Assembly: GCF_012843905.1 (NCBI RefSeq)
Contig: NZ_JABAGC010000015.1
Location: forward strand, 1-59,364
DNA length: 59,364 nt
From: Clostridium sp. SM-530-WT-3G
GTDB taxonomy: Bacteria; Bacillota; Clostridia; Clostridiales; Clostridiaceae
Reading direction: 5' to 3'
This document shows positions 8,240 through 17,214 of the stretch, piece by piece. Position numbers and translations under genes: made by a program. The notes beneath the pieces are model-generated. The model had not been told where the DNA came from, did no database searches, and worked only from the letters and a program-made list of their open reading frames with translations. How positions within the stretch are numbered: position 1 is the first letter of the stretch; the number at the start of each line of letters is the position of its first letter.

Positions 8240-8596
8240 ATGGATTATATAAATGCATTTATAGTTGGGGGATTAATTTGTGTTATTGCACAAGTATTAA
8301 TTGATCTTACTAAATTGACAGCAGGAAGAATACTAGTTGTGTTTGTAACTCTAGGTGCTATATTAGGTGCATTTGGATTATATGATAAGTTAGTAAGTAT
8401 AGGAGGAGCAGGTGCAACAGTACCACTACCAAGTTTCGGGAATGCATTAGCTAAATCAGCTATAAAAGAAGTTAAGGAAATAGGACTGTTAGGAGCTTTT
8501 ACAGGTGGTATTAAAGGAGGAGCAGCAGGTATAACAGCATCTGTATTTTTTGGATATTTAATGGCTCTTATATTTAATCCTAAAACAAAAAAGTAA
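8240..8596 (+). CDS. spoVAE: Stage V sporulation protein AE
   Basis: This 118-residue small integral membrane protein (SpoVAEb type) is homologous to SpoVAC. It has three or four hydrophobic segments and the shared 'SIGGAGATVPLPSFGNAL' signature around residues 53-70, which corresponds to the glycine-rich stretch of SpoVAC. It completes the dipicolinic acid channel operon. AAAAGGAG precedes the ATG. A perfect palindrome lies directly after the gene (AAACTTAATTAAGTTT, 8598-8613) but lacks a T run, so transcription may continue into the P-type-ATPase-like gene. Confidence 0.94.
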   Translation: MDYINAFIVGGLICVIAQVLIDLTKLTAGRILVVFVTLGAILGAFGLYDKLVSIGGAGATVPLPSFGNALAKSAIKEVKEIGLLGAFTGGIKGGAAGITASVFFGYLMALIFNPKTKK

Positions 8597-8720
8597 AAAC
8601 TTAATTAAGTTTGAATTATTTATTACGAAAAATTATGGTGACTTATGTTTTGCTTTTTATAGCATTAGTACATATAATTACATTGAAATAGAGAAGAAAA
8701 TACATAGGATGGTGGGGGTT

Positions 8721-11237
8721 TTGGAAAAGTATTGTAATAATTCGTGGAGTCGGATTGTTGAATTGCTTGAGAGTGATATTAAAAAGGGAATAAAGGAAGA
8801 AAGAGTGCCTATATCAAAAAGAAAATATGGCAGTAATAAAATAGAAATTCATAATAAAAAAACATATAAATATATTTTAGATGAAATAATACAAAAGTAT
8901 ACATTATTATTTATTATAATATCTATTGTATTATTTGCATTTAATAGTTATATTTATGGATTTATATGTGTAGCTATATTGCTTATAAATATATTTTTAA
9001 GTATGTTTTATCATACAAAAAGAGATAGTGAAATTAATAAACTTAAGAGTGTGGTTTCTGGTGAAGCCATAGTTATAAGAGATGGAATACAAAAATGTGT
9101 AAGTAATGATGAACTTGTGGTTGGAGATATAGTTCTATTATATAAAGATTGTATTGTTCCTGCAGATATAAGAATAATAAACGCTGATAATCTTAAAGTT
9201 AATGAAAAAAATATAACTGGAGACAAGAAATTAAAAACTAAATTTTCTGATACCATAATAGGAACAGTTTCTGATCTTAAAGAAATGGAGAATTTATTAT
9301 TTAAGGGTTCGGTAATATCTTCTGGAGAGGCTTTAGGAGTAGTAATTGCTGTTGGTGGAAATACGCAGATTGGAAAGACTCTGACTATGCTTATGTATTC
9401 TAGTATTAAAAAACATAGTTATGGAAGAATGGTGAATTCTAATTTTGAAAAATATCTTTATGTTTATACGAGTATTGTGGCTGTACTTAGTATATATTTT
9501 TTGTATTGTGGACAAGGAGTACAGAAAGAGAATGCTGCTTTAGTAATGTTTATATTGGGATGCTGTCCATTTTTTGTTGTTAATTTACTTGGTGTTATGG
9601 GTGTTACAAAGAAGTTTTTAAAAGATAAAATAAAAATTATTAATTTTTCTGTATTTAACTTAATTGAGAATATAAATATTTTATTTTTAGATAAAGTTGG
9701 TTCTATAAGTAAAAACGAAATGGTAGTAAGAAATTTATATTTAAATGATGAACTGATATCTACAGATGATCCATATGTTAATGAGGTTACATTTGATAGA
9801 ATAATTGAAATAGCTCTTATATGTAATAATGCAGAATACAATTCTGAAAGTGACATTGGAATTGGTGAAATGGATGAAGTTTCATTATTAAAGTATGCAG
9901 CAAGGAAAAAGATATATAAGTCATCTATAGATAATAGAAGTAAAAAGATTATTGATCTTCCTAAAGATAATGATAAAGCATTTTCTACTATTGTTTGTAA
10001 GCTTAATCGAGGTTTTAGAGCAAATTCACGTGGTAATGTTGATATAGTTCTTGAACGATGTACTCATATAATGATAAATGGTATTGAAAGAGAACTTACT
10101 GATGAATATAGAAATAAAATAAAAGAAATAGATATGAATTTATCATTTAAAGGGTTAATTACACAAGGATTTGCATATAGAAATTTTAATTATGAACCAT
10201 CTAAGGATGGAAATATTGAAAGTAATATGGTGTTTGTGGGAATAATTGCCTTTGAAAACCTACTTAAAGATAATTTGAAATATAGTTTAAATAAGATAAA
10301 TAACGAGGGATTAATACCTATAATTTTTACTGAAGAAGGAAAATTAAGTGCTATAACAAGTCTTAAGAAAGCAGGTGTAATTAAGAATAGTACTCAAGTT
10401 GTTGCTGGAATAGAATTAGATTCGCTGAATCATCATGAACTTAAGGAGCTTTTGTGTAGAGCAAGAGTATTCTGCAGAGTTACTCCTGATATTAAATCTA
10501 AGATTGTATCATTATTCGTAAAGGATGGGTATAATGTTGCGACTACTGGAGATAAATTAAGTGATATGAGAGCGCTTAATTTATCAGATGTAGGCATAAG
10601 TAAAGGAAATGCATCTTCTATAGTTCAAAAAGTTTCAGATGTATTCATAGAAGAAAATTATCTTGATGGATTCTTTAAAATAAGAAATTTTTCTAAAGTG
10701 CTTAAGAAAAATATAGATAACACATTGAAAACTTATTTTATGATTATACTTTCAGAACTTCTTATATTGTTGATTAATAATATTATTGGTCAAAATTGTA
10801 CTTTAGATATGTGGGATATTTTGACTATAAATTATTTTATGTTTATACCTTTATCACAAGCTTTATTATTAGGAAATGGAGTGGGAATGAGAAAGAGGGA
10901 TTTTCTTATAAGATCAGTTGTATTAGCTACTCTTAGTTGTATTTCTATGTATAAAGTAGAGGGGCGAGAAGCCTCTATTATTCCTCTTGTTATAATTTCA
11001 ATAGGTGCTATTTTTTACACATTATTTTCAAGCAAAATATCTTTTAAAAGGTTTAGCAATGAACTTTTAATGTGTTTAATATCTTTATTGATAGTATGTG
11101 TAGCAGTAGTAGTTATTATTATAATGAATAATATAGTACCAAGAGACATAGTTATTATAGAAATAATAATTTGTAGTATATTTTTATTTATATTTGAAAT
11201 TTTATATGGAAAGTGGCAAAACTCTTTAATGAGGTGA
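8721..11237 (+). CDS. P-type ATPase-like membrane protein with altered catalytic motifs
   Basis: This protein of about 838 residues has the whole P2-type ATPase architecture: two N-terminal membrane helices, an actuator domain, two helices, phosphorylation and nucleotide domains, and a C-terminal helical bundle. The signature motifs differ. The phosphorylation site reads DKVGSIS (D324) rather than DKTGTLT; the actuator loop reads TGDK (166-169) rather than TGES; the hinge reads TGDKLSD (D611, D615) rather than TGDGVND. The acidic residues are partly conserved, so weak or altered activity is possible. TTG 8721 is preferred because GGTGGGGG precedes it; ATG 8709 in frame is the alternative. It lies between spoVA and a comEC-like gene and ends four bases before the latter. 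The transported substrate cannot be inferred. Confidence 0.8.
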   Translation: MEKYCNNSWSRIVELLESDIKKGIKEERVPISKRKYGSNKIEIHNKKTYKYILDEIIQKYTLLFIIISIVLFAFNSYIYGFICVAILLINIFLSMFYHTKRDSEINKLKSVVSGEAIVIRDGIQKCVSNDELVVGDIVLLYKDCIVPADIRIINADNLKVNEKNITGDKKLKTKFSDTIIGTVSDLKEMENLLFKGSVISSGEALGVVIAVGGNTQIGKTLTMLMYSSIKKHSYGRMVNSNFEKYLYVYTSIVAVLSIYFLYCGQGVQKENAALVMFILGCCPFFVVNLLGVMGVTKKFLKDKIKIINFSVFNLIENINILFLDKVGSISKNEMVVRNLYLNDELISTDDPYVNEVTFDRIIEIALICNNAEYNSESDIGIGEMDEVSLLKYAARKKIYKSSIDNRSKKIIDLPKDNDKAFSTIVCKLNRGFRANSRGNVDIVLERCTHIMINGIERELTDEYRNKIKEIDMNLSFKGLITQGFAYRNFNYEPSKDGNIESNMVFVGIIAFENLLKDNLKYSLNKINNEGLIPIIFTEEGKLSAITSLKKAGVIKNSTQVVAGIELDSLNHHELKELLCRARVFCRVTPDIKSKIVSLFVKDGYNVATTGDKLSDMRALNLSDVGISKGNASSIVQKVSDVFIEENYLDGFFKIRNFSKVLKKNIDNTLKTYFMIILSELLILLINNIIGQNCTLDMWDILTINYFMFIPLSQALLLGNGVGMRKRDFLIRSVVLATLSCISMYKVEGREASIIPLVIISIGAIFYTLFSSKISFKRFSNELLMCLISLLIVCVAVVVIIIMNNIVPRDIVIIEIIICSIFLFIFEILYGKWQNSLMR

Positions 11238-11241
11238 GCCT

Positions 11242-12954
11242 ATGTATAAAATAAAAAAGATTAATCAAGTAAACAATCCAATAATATATTTATTTCTAGC
11301 TTTAGGTGTTAGTTCTATTTCTTATGGAATAAATAATGATTTAAGAGAACTGTCTGTTTTTTTAACAGTTCTCTTTTTTATATGGATTTTTTTATTATGG
11401 GGAGTTAATTTTACTATAATTTCAGTAATATTTTTTGCTGTAGGATTATTTATAAATTATTCTTACTATAAAATTTCAAATGAAATTTATGACGAAGTGA
11501 GGATAGTAAAAGTAAATACATATGAAACTATAGGTGATCTTAAAGGTAAAAAGCTATTAATTGAAAATTATAGCAAATATAAGTTTGAAGTAGGGCAATT
11601 ATATAATATGTATGGCAAAATTGATAAAGGAGAACAAAATAAATACAATGGGGTAGTGGGGCAGCTGAAAGTCAAATCTATAAATAAGTGTAATGATGAT
11701 TTTATAACTAAATTATATAAAATAAAGGACAATATTTATGATAGACTTAAAGAAAACTTAGGAACAAGAAAAGCTGGTTTCTTATCATCAATAGCATTTG
11801 GATATTCTGATATGCTTGATAGTAGTGATAAAAATGATATGAAAAGATTTGGTATAGTTCATAGTGTTAGTGTATCTGGTCTTCATGTAGCTGTTGTTTA
11901 TGGATTTTTAAGAATATTTATGAGAAATAAATTAGGACTTCTATTATGTTTTATATATGTTATATTTACTGGGAGAAATTATTCAAGTATAAGGGCATTT
12001 ATAATGCTTGGAACTATTGAAGGTGCAGCAATAGTTAAGAGGAATAATAACTCAATTTCTTCACTTTGCCTTTCAGCCATGATTTTAACAATTTATAAAC
12101 CTTATAGTATATTTGAAATATCTTTTCATTTATCATATTTAGCAACATTGGGAATAATATTGATGAATAAAAAAATTAATAATAAGTTATATAAGTTTCC
12201 AGAAAAACTAAGAGAGGGACTTTCTGTTACTTTAAGTGCTCAAGTTTTTACAGTTCCATATTTATTATTGATTTTTAAAGATTTATCTCTGAATTTTATT
12301 ATTGGGAATTTGTTCTTGGTTCCTTTTGTGGATTTATTTGTTATTTTAGGAAATTTACTACTTATATTTTATAGTTTCAATAATTTATTTGATTTTATAA
12401 GCTATTTAATATTAAAAGGTATAAATATATTTGACATAGTATTAAGTAATATTGATAATTTCTCTTTACCTATTTTTTATGGAAATGAATATTTTGCTAT
12501 GATGTATTTAGCAATTATGATTAGTATTTATTTTGTACAAAAAGGATTTAAAAAGATTATACATATGCCTATTGCAGTTTTGTGTATAATAATAATTCAA
12601 TTATACAGCCCAGTACCAAGTATTAAATATTATAATGAAGGAGCTATACTTATTTCTTATAAAGGAGATAGAGTTCTTATATCTAATAAAAAACAGATAG
12701 ATATGGATAGGCTTGCGAAGATTTCAGAAGCAGATAAAGTTTATACCAATATAAATAAGGTGGATTTATACAATAAATGTATAATAAAAAGCTTAGGGAA
12801 AAATTATTTATTAGAAACTCCTTATAAAAAATATTTATTAAAAATGTCTGGTAGTGAAAAAGGTAATGGTGATTATGATATAATAAATTTTAAAGATGGA
12901 CCGTTCAATAAGATTTATATATGGAATAATGATATAATAAAAACTTGTTCATAA
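11242..12954 (+). CDS. ComEC/Rec2-family membrane protein lacking the hydrolase domain
   Basis: This 570-residue polytopic membrane protein has an N-terminal helix cluster, a small OB-like soluble part (about residues 80-160), and the competence domain with its hallmark 'HSVSVSGLHVAVVYG' near residue 211 and 'SFHLSYLATLGIILM' near residue 294. ComEC forms the DNA uptake channel in transformable bacteria. Full-length ComEC ends in a metallo-beta-lactamase domain; here only about 110 C-terminal residues follow the last helix and no HxHxDH motif is present. It starts four bases after the P-type-ATPase-like gene, so the two are probably co-transcribed. A role in DNA uptake is only family inference. 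Confidence 0.8.
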   Translation: MYKIKKINQVNNPIIYLFLALGVSSISYGINNDLRELSVFLTVLFFIWIFLLWGVNFTIISVIFFAVGLFINYSYYKISNEIYDEVRIVKVNTYETIGDLKGKKLLIENYSKYKFEVGQLYNMYGKIDKGEQNKYNGVVGQLKVKSINKCNDDFITKLYKIKDNIYDRLKENLGTRKAGFLSSIAFGYSDMLDSSDKNDMKRFGIVHSVSVSGLHVAVVYGFLRIFMRNKLGLLLCFIYVIFTGRNYSSIRAFIMLGTIEGAAIVKRNNNSISSLCLSAMILTIYKPYSIFEISFHLSYLATLGIILMNKKINNKLYKFPEKLREGLSVTLSAQVFTVPYLLLIFKDLSLNFIIGNLFLVPFVDLFVILGNLLLIFYSFNNLFDFISYLILKGINIFDIVLSNIDNFSLPIFYGNEYFAMMYLAIMISIYFVQKGFKKIIHMPIAVLCIIIIQLYSPVPSIKYYNEGAILISYKGDRVLISNKKQIDMDRLAKISEADKVYTNINKVDLYNKCIIKSLGKNYLLETPYKKYLLKMSGSEKGNGDYDIINFKDGPFNKIYIWNNDIIKTCS

Positions 12955-12998
12955 AAGTTATTTAGAAAATTAACATTTGCTGTGAGAGGATAATTGTT

Positions 12999-14033
12999 TT
13001 GATTAATTACGATGTTTATGAAAAAGAGATAGAAAAAGGAAATATTAAAAATGGATATATTTTCTCCGGATTAGATGAGGAACTTATTAAAGATGGGATT
13101 CAATTAATAGTGCAAAGAGAAATTGCAGAAGATTTTAAAGAATTGAATTTAATCAGAATTGATGGAATGAATACAAATTTTGATGAAATTATGAATGCAT
13201 GTGAGACTATGCCATTCATGTCAGAAAAAAAGGTTGTAATTATATATAGAGCTAATTTTCTTCAGGAAAAAACTGATTCATCTGGAACTAAAATTTATAA
13301 TGATATAAAAAAATATGTTGCAGATATGCCACCATATACAACCCTTATAATGTATTATTTATGCAAGGATAAGAGAGATAAACCAAATAAAAATAAAAAG
13401 TTGACACCTATAGAAAAATATTTTCCTGTAGTCTATTGTGATAAATTAAAAAGAGATAAGTATCTTAAAAAGGTTGATGGAATATTTAAAGAAAGAGGAA
13501 AAGCTGTTGGAAGGACAGAGCTTGCATATTTCTGTGAAAAAGTTCAGAATAACTTTGATATTATTAAAAGAGAAGCTGATAAACTTGTAGCTTATACTGA
13601 AGGAAGAGAGATAAAAAAGAGTGATATAGATCTTCTTATTTCAAGCTCAAGTGAAGAGGATGTATTTGATCTTGTAGAGCTTATTGCACATAAGAAAATT
13701 GATAAAGCTATTGATCTTATAAGGGAAATATTAGTTAAATCAGATCAACATATGCTTATAATAACTGCAATAGAAAAACATTTTGCTAGATTATATGAAA
13801 TAAAAGTAGGTGTATCTCAAGGGAAAAGAGTAAATCAATTTATCTCAGAGCTTAGGCTTCCTCAATTTGTATGCGAAAAACTTATGAGTCAAAGTAGTAG
13901 ATTTACAGAAAAGCAGTTATGTGAATTAGTAAAACTATGTGTTAATACAGAAACTAAATTGAAATCATCTGGCGTAGATAAAGATATGGAGATGGAATTT
14001 CTTCTTATAAATACACTTACAGTAAAAAAGTAA
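12999..14033 (+). CDS. holA: DNA polymerase III delta subunit
   Basis: The clamp-loader delta subunit opens the beta sliding clamp for loading at primed sites. This 344-residue protein has a degenerate N-terminal AAA+ domain ('NGYIFSGLDEELI' replaces a Walker A), the family segment 'MPFMSEKKVVIIYRANFL' near residue 69, and the C-terminal collar domain. The TTG start at 12999 is supported by GAGAGGA seven to eight bases upstream. It is 44 bases after the comEC-like gene, a pairing (comEC-holA, then rpsT) that is common in Firmicutes. A bidirectional terminator separates it from rpsT. Confidence 0.92.
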   Translation: MINYDVYEKEIEKGNIKNGYIFSGLDEELIKDGIQLIVQREIAEDFKELNLIRIDGMNTNFDEIMNACETMPFMSEKKVVIIYRANFLQEKTDSSGTKIYNDIKKYVADMPPYTTLIMYYLCKDKRDKPNKNKKLTPIEKYFPVVYCDKLKRDKYLKKVDGIFKERGKAVGRTELAYFCEKVQNNFDIIKREADKLVAYTEGREIKKSDIDLLISSSSEEDVFDLVELIAHKKIDKAIDLIREILVKSDQHMLIITAIEKHFARLYEIKVGVSQGKRVNQFISELRLPQFVCEKLMSQSSRFTEKQLCELVKLCVNTETKLKSSGVDKDMEMEFLLINTLTVKK

Positions 14034-14073
14034 AGTTATAAATGCAATTTTGAAGAGATATATGTTTAGTAAT

Positions 14074-14106
14074 AAAAAAAGAAGCGCAGGTGCGCTTCTT
14101 TTATAT
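14074..14106. terminator. Bidirectional terminator between holA and rpsT
   Basis: AAGAAGCGCA and TGCGCTTCTT form a perfect 10-bp hairpin, flanked by an A run on the left and a T-rich tail on the right, so it can act on transcripts from both strands. Confidence 0.85.
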
Positions 14107-14121
14107 ATATATACGAAAATA

Positions 14122-14143
14122 ACCCACCAACAAAGTGGCGGGT
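14122..14143 (-). terminator. Hairpin directly after rpsT
   Basis: On the minus strand ACCCGCC pairs with GGTGGGT (7 bp with one wobble) directly after the rpsT stop and is followed by TATTTTC. It probably ends the rpsT transcript together with the bidirectional terminator further on. Confidence 0.65.
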
Positions 14144-14151
14144 CAATCAAA

Positions 14152-14415
14152 TTATGCCATAGCGTTTAACTTAGCAGCTAATCTTGATTTCTTTCTAGCA
14201 GCCATGTTCTTATGAACAACTCCCTTAGAAGCAGCCATGTCTAATGACTTAACTACTGATGTAAATAAAGCTTTAGCTTCTTCGTTGTTTTTAGCTTCTA
14301 CAGCAGCTTCAAACTTCTTTATTGCAGTCTTTAAAGCAGATTTGATCATTCTGTTCTTTAAAGTCTTAACTTCAGTAACTTTTATTCTCTTTTTTGCTGA
14401 TTTAATATTTGCCAT
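14152..14415 (-). CDS. rpsT: 30S ribosomal protein S20
   Basis: This 87-residue, lysine- and alanine-rich protein binds 16S rRNA in the small subunit. The start '[22 protein letters not shown]' region and the C-terminal '[17 protein letters not shown]' are typical of bS20, and the length is normal. On the minus strand AAGGGGGTGA sits just before the ATG. It is the only gene here that runs against the surrounding cluster apart from the cotS-like gene, and holA and rpsT converge on a shared terminator. Its promoter is clear on the minus strand. Confidence 0.97.
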   Translation of the reverse strand: MANIKSAKKRIKVTEVKTLKNRMIKSALKTAIKKFEAAVEAKNNEEAKALFTSVVKSLDMAASKGVVHKNMAARKKSRLAAKLNAMA

Positions 14416-14500
14416 TCTTAATTCACCCCCTTAGATTTTTATAGGGTCTCTTGCAGTTTTTTGGGGAAATCTGCGTTCGAGTTCATATTCAACAAACCTT

Positions 14501-14529
14501 ATTATAACATCACAACTTATGTAATTCAA
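14501..14529 (-). promoter_or_regulatory. rpsT promoter
   Basis: Read on the minus strand, TTGAAT (14524-14529) and TATAAT (14501-14506) are separated by exactly 17 bases. This is a strong vegetative promoter that gives a leader of roughly 80 bases before rpsT. Confidence 0.8.
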
Positions 14530-14736
14530 GTATTAAATTAATGTATACAGGAAAAAATAGATTTAATCAGAAGATAAAGAGACAAATCAGTTGAAATATT
14601 AAAAATATGTAATGAAAACATAAATTGTAAGTATGAATTTGACTTATAAATTATAGTTTGTCATAACGACTTATTTGCTGTTGAATATTAGGATAATTTA
14701 AAAGTTGATTTATTAAAATAAGAATATAACTTTAAG

Positions 14737-14764
14737 ATTATTAACTGTTAAGTATAAGTTGTTA
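14737..14764 (+). repeat. Degenerate heptad repeat array upstream of gpr
   Basis: Four consecutive 7-base units (ATTATTA, ACTGTTA, AGTATAA, GTTGTTA) match the CTGTTAA-type family when read in phase. The array ends 21 bases before the gpr ATG, just ahead of its ribosome binding site. It is one of the weaker copies. Confidence 0.5.
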
Positions 14765-14785
14765 ACGAAGAAAGGTGTTGTTTAT

Positions 14786-15769
14786 ATGATTAATGTAAGA
14801 ACAGATTTAGCATTGGAAGCAAGGGAAATTTATAAAGAAAGTCATAAAGATGAAAGAGATATAGATGGAATTGAGGTTTTAGAAGAAACTGATAAGGATA
14901 TAAAGGTTACTACAGTAAAAGTAAAAAATGATGATGGAGCTAAAAAATTAGGAAAACCAAAAGGAAATTATGTGACTATAGATATACCACAGTTTACCGC
15001 TTATGATGGTGAAACTATGGATAGAGTATCTGAAGTTGTTGCTGAAGTTTTAAGTAGGATGATTGAGATAGATGTTGAAAAAACAATATTAGTTGTAGGT
15101 CTTGGTAACTGGCAGGTAACACCAGATGCATTAGGTCCTAAAGTTACTCAAGGAATTATGGTTACAAGACATTTAAAAACTGTTATGCCTGAAGCCATTG
15201 ATAATTCTGTAAGGCCTGTATGTTCTATATCACCAGGAGTATTAGGGGTAACGGGAGTAGAAACTGTAGAAATAATAAAAGGGGTAGTGGAAAGAGTTAA
15301 ACCAGATATGGTAATATGCATAGATGCTTTAGCTGCTAGAAGGGTAGAAAGAGTTAATAATACAATTCAAATAGGCGATACGGGAATATCTCCAGGAGCA
15401 GGTGTTGGAAATAATAGAAAGCAAATTAATGAGGAAAATTTAGGCGTTAAAGTTATAGCTATAGGTGTTCCAACTGTAGTCGATGCAGTAACAATAGCTA
15501 ATGATACTATTGACTTAGTTGTAGATTCATTAATACATAATTCAAAAAGTGGAAATGAATTTTATGAAATGCTTAAGAACTTAGACAAAAATGAAAAAGG
15601 AGCATTAATAAGAGAGGTTTTATCATCGAAGGCATTAGGTGAAATGATAGTAACACCAAAAGATATAGATAAGGTTATAGAATCTTTAGCAAAAATAATT
15701 GCAAATGGTATAAATATAGCTGTTCAACCTAATATGGATATGGAAGATATAAATAAGTTTATGAATTAA
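14786..15769 (+). CDS. gpr: Germination protease (GPR)
   Basis: This aspartic-type endopeptidase is made as a zymogen in the forespore and degrades small acid-soluble proteins during germination. With ATG 14786 it has 327 residues. The N-terminal 'VRTDLALEAREIY' resembles the SASP cleavage site and is the usual self-processing region. The conserved core is seen in 'VVGLGNWQVTPDALGPK' and 'PGVLGVTGVETVEI'. The reading frame extends upstream to a TTG at 14759, but GAAAGGTG and the family N-terminus favour 14786. It is followed by spoIIP, as in Bacillus, with a hairpin between them. Confidence 0.95.
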   Translation: MINVRTDLALEAREIYKESHKDERDIDGIEVLEETDKDIKVTTVKVKNDDGAKKLGKPKGNYVTIDIPQFTAYDGETMDRVSEVVAEVLSRMIEIDVEKTILVVGLGNWQVTPDALGPKVTQGIMVTRHLKTVMPEAIDNSVRPVCSISPGVLGVTGVETVEIIKGVVERVKPDMVICIDALAARRVERVNNTIQIGDTGISPGAGVGNNRKQINEENLGVKVIAIGVPTVVDAVTIANDTIDLVVDSLIHNSKSGNEFYEMLKNLDKNEKGALIREVLSSKALGEMIVTPKDIDKVIESLAKIIANGINIAVQPNMDMEDINKFMN

Positions 15770-15814
15770 GAGAATAATTATGTAAATCTATTAATATAAA
15801 TATATAAGTAAAGC

Positions 15815-15892
15815 AAAAGCTGGTACGAGGAAATCTAAATGTAAATGTCCGTAAAAATAGAGATTTCTTAATAGATATCAGCTTTTAATTTT
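15815..15892 (+). terminator. Nested hairpin after gpr
   Basis: AAAAGCTGGTA pairs with TATCAGCTTTT (11 bp, one wobble), and inside it GAAATCT pairs with AGATTTC (7 bp), leaving a loop of about 24 bases. The downstream T tract is interrupted (AATTTTAT), so this is probably a gpr terminator but could be a structured leader for spoIIP. Confidence 0.55.
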
Positions 15893-15937
15893 ATAAAACT
15901 GTTAATTGTTATATGCTTTGAAGAATAGGATTTGAAG

Positions 15938-15958
15938 ATATTAACTGTTAACTGAATT
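15938..15958 (+). repeat. Heptad repeat array upstream of spoIIP
   Basis: Three in-phase units (ATATTAA, CTGTTAA, CTGAATT) end 13 bases before the spoIIP ATG and directly abut its TTTTGGGGG ribosome binding site. A further AACTGTTAATTG lies at about 15897-15908. Confidence 0.6.
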
Positions 15959-15971
15959 TTGGGGGATTAAA

Positions 15972-17066
15972 ATGATATATATGAAAAAGCCTAATTGTGC
16001 TTTAAGAAGAAATGGGATAAGAGGTAAACCTTATATCAGTATGAAGGTATTGATACTTGTTTTCTTAATAATTGTATTGTTTATACGCTTTGCAATAGTA
16101 TTGAAAAACAATAAGGAGCGAGGTGCGTTTTTCTATGTACAGCTTTTAAATTTCAGCATGCCTGTAGTTGAAAATCAGATATATGATGAAGCAAACTATT
16201 CAGAAAATAAACTATCAATTGAAAATGTATTGTTACAGGTTATGGGATTGGATAATATAACTTACAAGGGAATAATAAAAAATGAGATTCCATTGGTAGG
16301 ATGCGTAAGCACAGATATTTTAGAAGGAGCAACTAATGGGGAGGGTGGTAAATTAAGTTTCAACCCATTTGTAGTTAATGAAGATAGCATTAGTAAAACT
16401 ACACCTGTTACAGCAGATAGTAGTAATACTCAGATATATAATCCAGCATTGAAAAAGACACTTGATAATTCAAAGCCTGAAGTACTTATATATCATACTC
16501 ATACCAACGAAAACTATAATGCTAATGCACCAGATAGTTATAATGAAGAAACAAATGTTGTTGGAGTAGGTGATGTTCTTGAAAGGGAACTTGAAGATAA
16601 TTATGGTATTTCTGTTATTCATGATAAAACAGATCATTGTAAGTCATATAATGATAGTTATAAAAGGTCTAATGAAACTGTATATAATTATCTAAGCAAG
16701 TATGGGGATTTTAAAATGATAATAGATCTCCATAGAGATTCTGTTGACAATAAAGCAGCTACAACAACAGATATATATGGAATGAGTGCAGCTAAGATAA
16801 TGTTTGTAAATGCAAAAAATAGTACTAGATATGCTAAAAATAAGGAATTGACAGATAAAGTTTATAATAAGACATCAGAATTATTTCCTGGTCTTGTAAG
16901 GAAAATAACTACTTATAATAGAGGTAAAAATGCATTTAACCAGAGTTTAAGTGATGGATGCATATTATTTGAAGTTGGATCACATACAAATACACCAGAA
17001 GAAGCAAAGGTTACTGCCCAGTGTATGGCTAGAGTAATTGCAGAAATCCTTAATGGAAACAATTAA
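15972..17066 (+). CDS. spoIIP: Stage II sporulation protein P (peptidoglycan hydrolase)
   Basis: SpoIIP is the amidase/endopeptidase of the SpoIID-SpoIIM-SpoIIP complex that thins septal peptidoglycan and drives engulfment. This 364-residue protein has one N-terminal membrane anchor (about residues 25-43) and an extracytoplasmic catalytic domain. Zinc-site candidates are H175 and E180 in 'YHTHTNENY', a histidine in 'IDLHRDSVD', and 'EVGSHTNT' near the C-terminus. TTTTGGGGG precedes the ATG. Another ATG three codons later is possible. The gpr-spoIIP neighbourhood is the same as in Bacillus, and a strong terminator follows. Confidence 0.95.
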   Translation: MIYMKKPNCALRRNGIRGKPYISMKVLILVFLIIVLFIRFAIVLKNNKERGAFFYVQLLNFSMPVVENQIYDEANYSENKLSIENVLLQVMGLDNITYKGIIKNEIPLVGCVSTDILEGATNGEGGKLSFNPFVVNEDSISKTTPVTADSSNTQIYNPALKKTLDNSKPEVLIYHTHTNENYNANAPDSYNEETNVVGVGDVLERELEDNYGISVIHDKTDHCKSYNDSYKRSNETVYNYLSKYGDFKMIIDLHRDSVDNKAATTTDIYGMSAAKIMFVNAKNSTRYAKNKELTDKVYNKTSELFPGLVRKITTYNRGKNAFNQSLSDGCILFEVGSHTNTPEEAKVTAQCMARVIAEILNGNN

Positions 17067-17081
17067 GAATAATATTTAATA

Positions 17082-17121
17082 AAAAGAACGCTATATTGTT
17101 TATGTGATAAGCGTTCTTTTT
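17082..17121 (+). terminator. Terminator after spoIIP
   Basis: AAAAGAACGCT pairs perfectly with AGCGTTCTTTT (11 bp) around a 17-base loop, ending in a T-rich stretch. Confidence 0.85.
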
Positions 17122-17214
17122 ATGTAAGATTCTATATGTATACTGATTAGATTAAATATTTTATGGAAATACTATAACAAAATCTATAAATTATTTAATA
17201 GGAAGTGTATATTA

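Larger units (their letters stand above)
14416..14785. other. Divergent intergenic region between rpsT and gpr
   Basis: This 370-base gap holds the rpsT leader and promoter (left) and the gpr upstream region (right), including the heptad repeat array at 14737-14764. A forespore promoter for gpr is expected here, but I cannot assign one with confidence. No further ORF is supported. Confidence 0.6.

Noticed and set aside
14237..14434. A 65-codon ORF on the + strand opposite rpsT
   Set aside because: It is the antisense shadow of a real ribosomal protein gene that has its own promoter and ribosome binding site on the minus strand.
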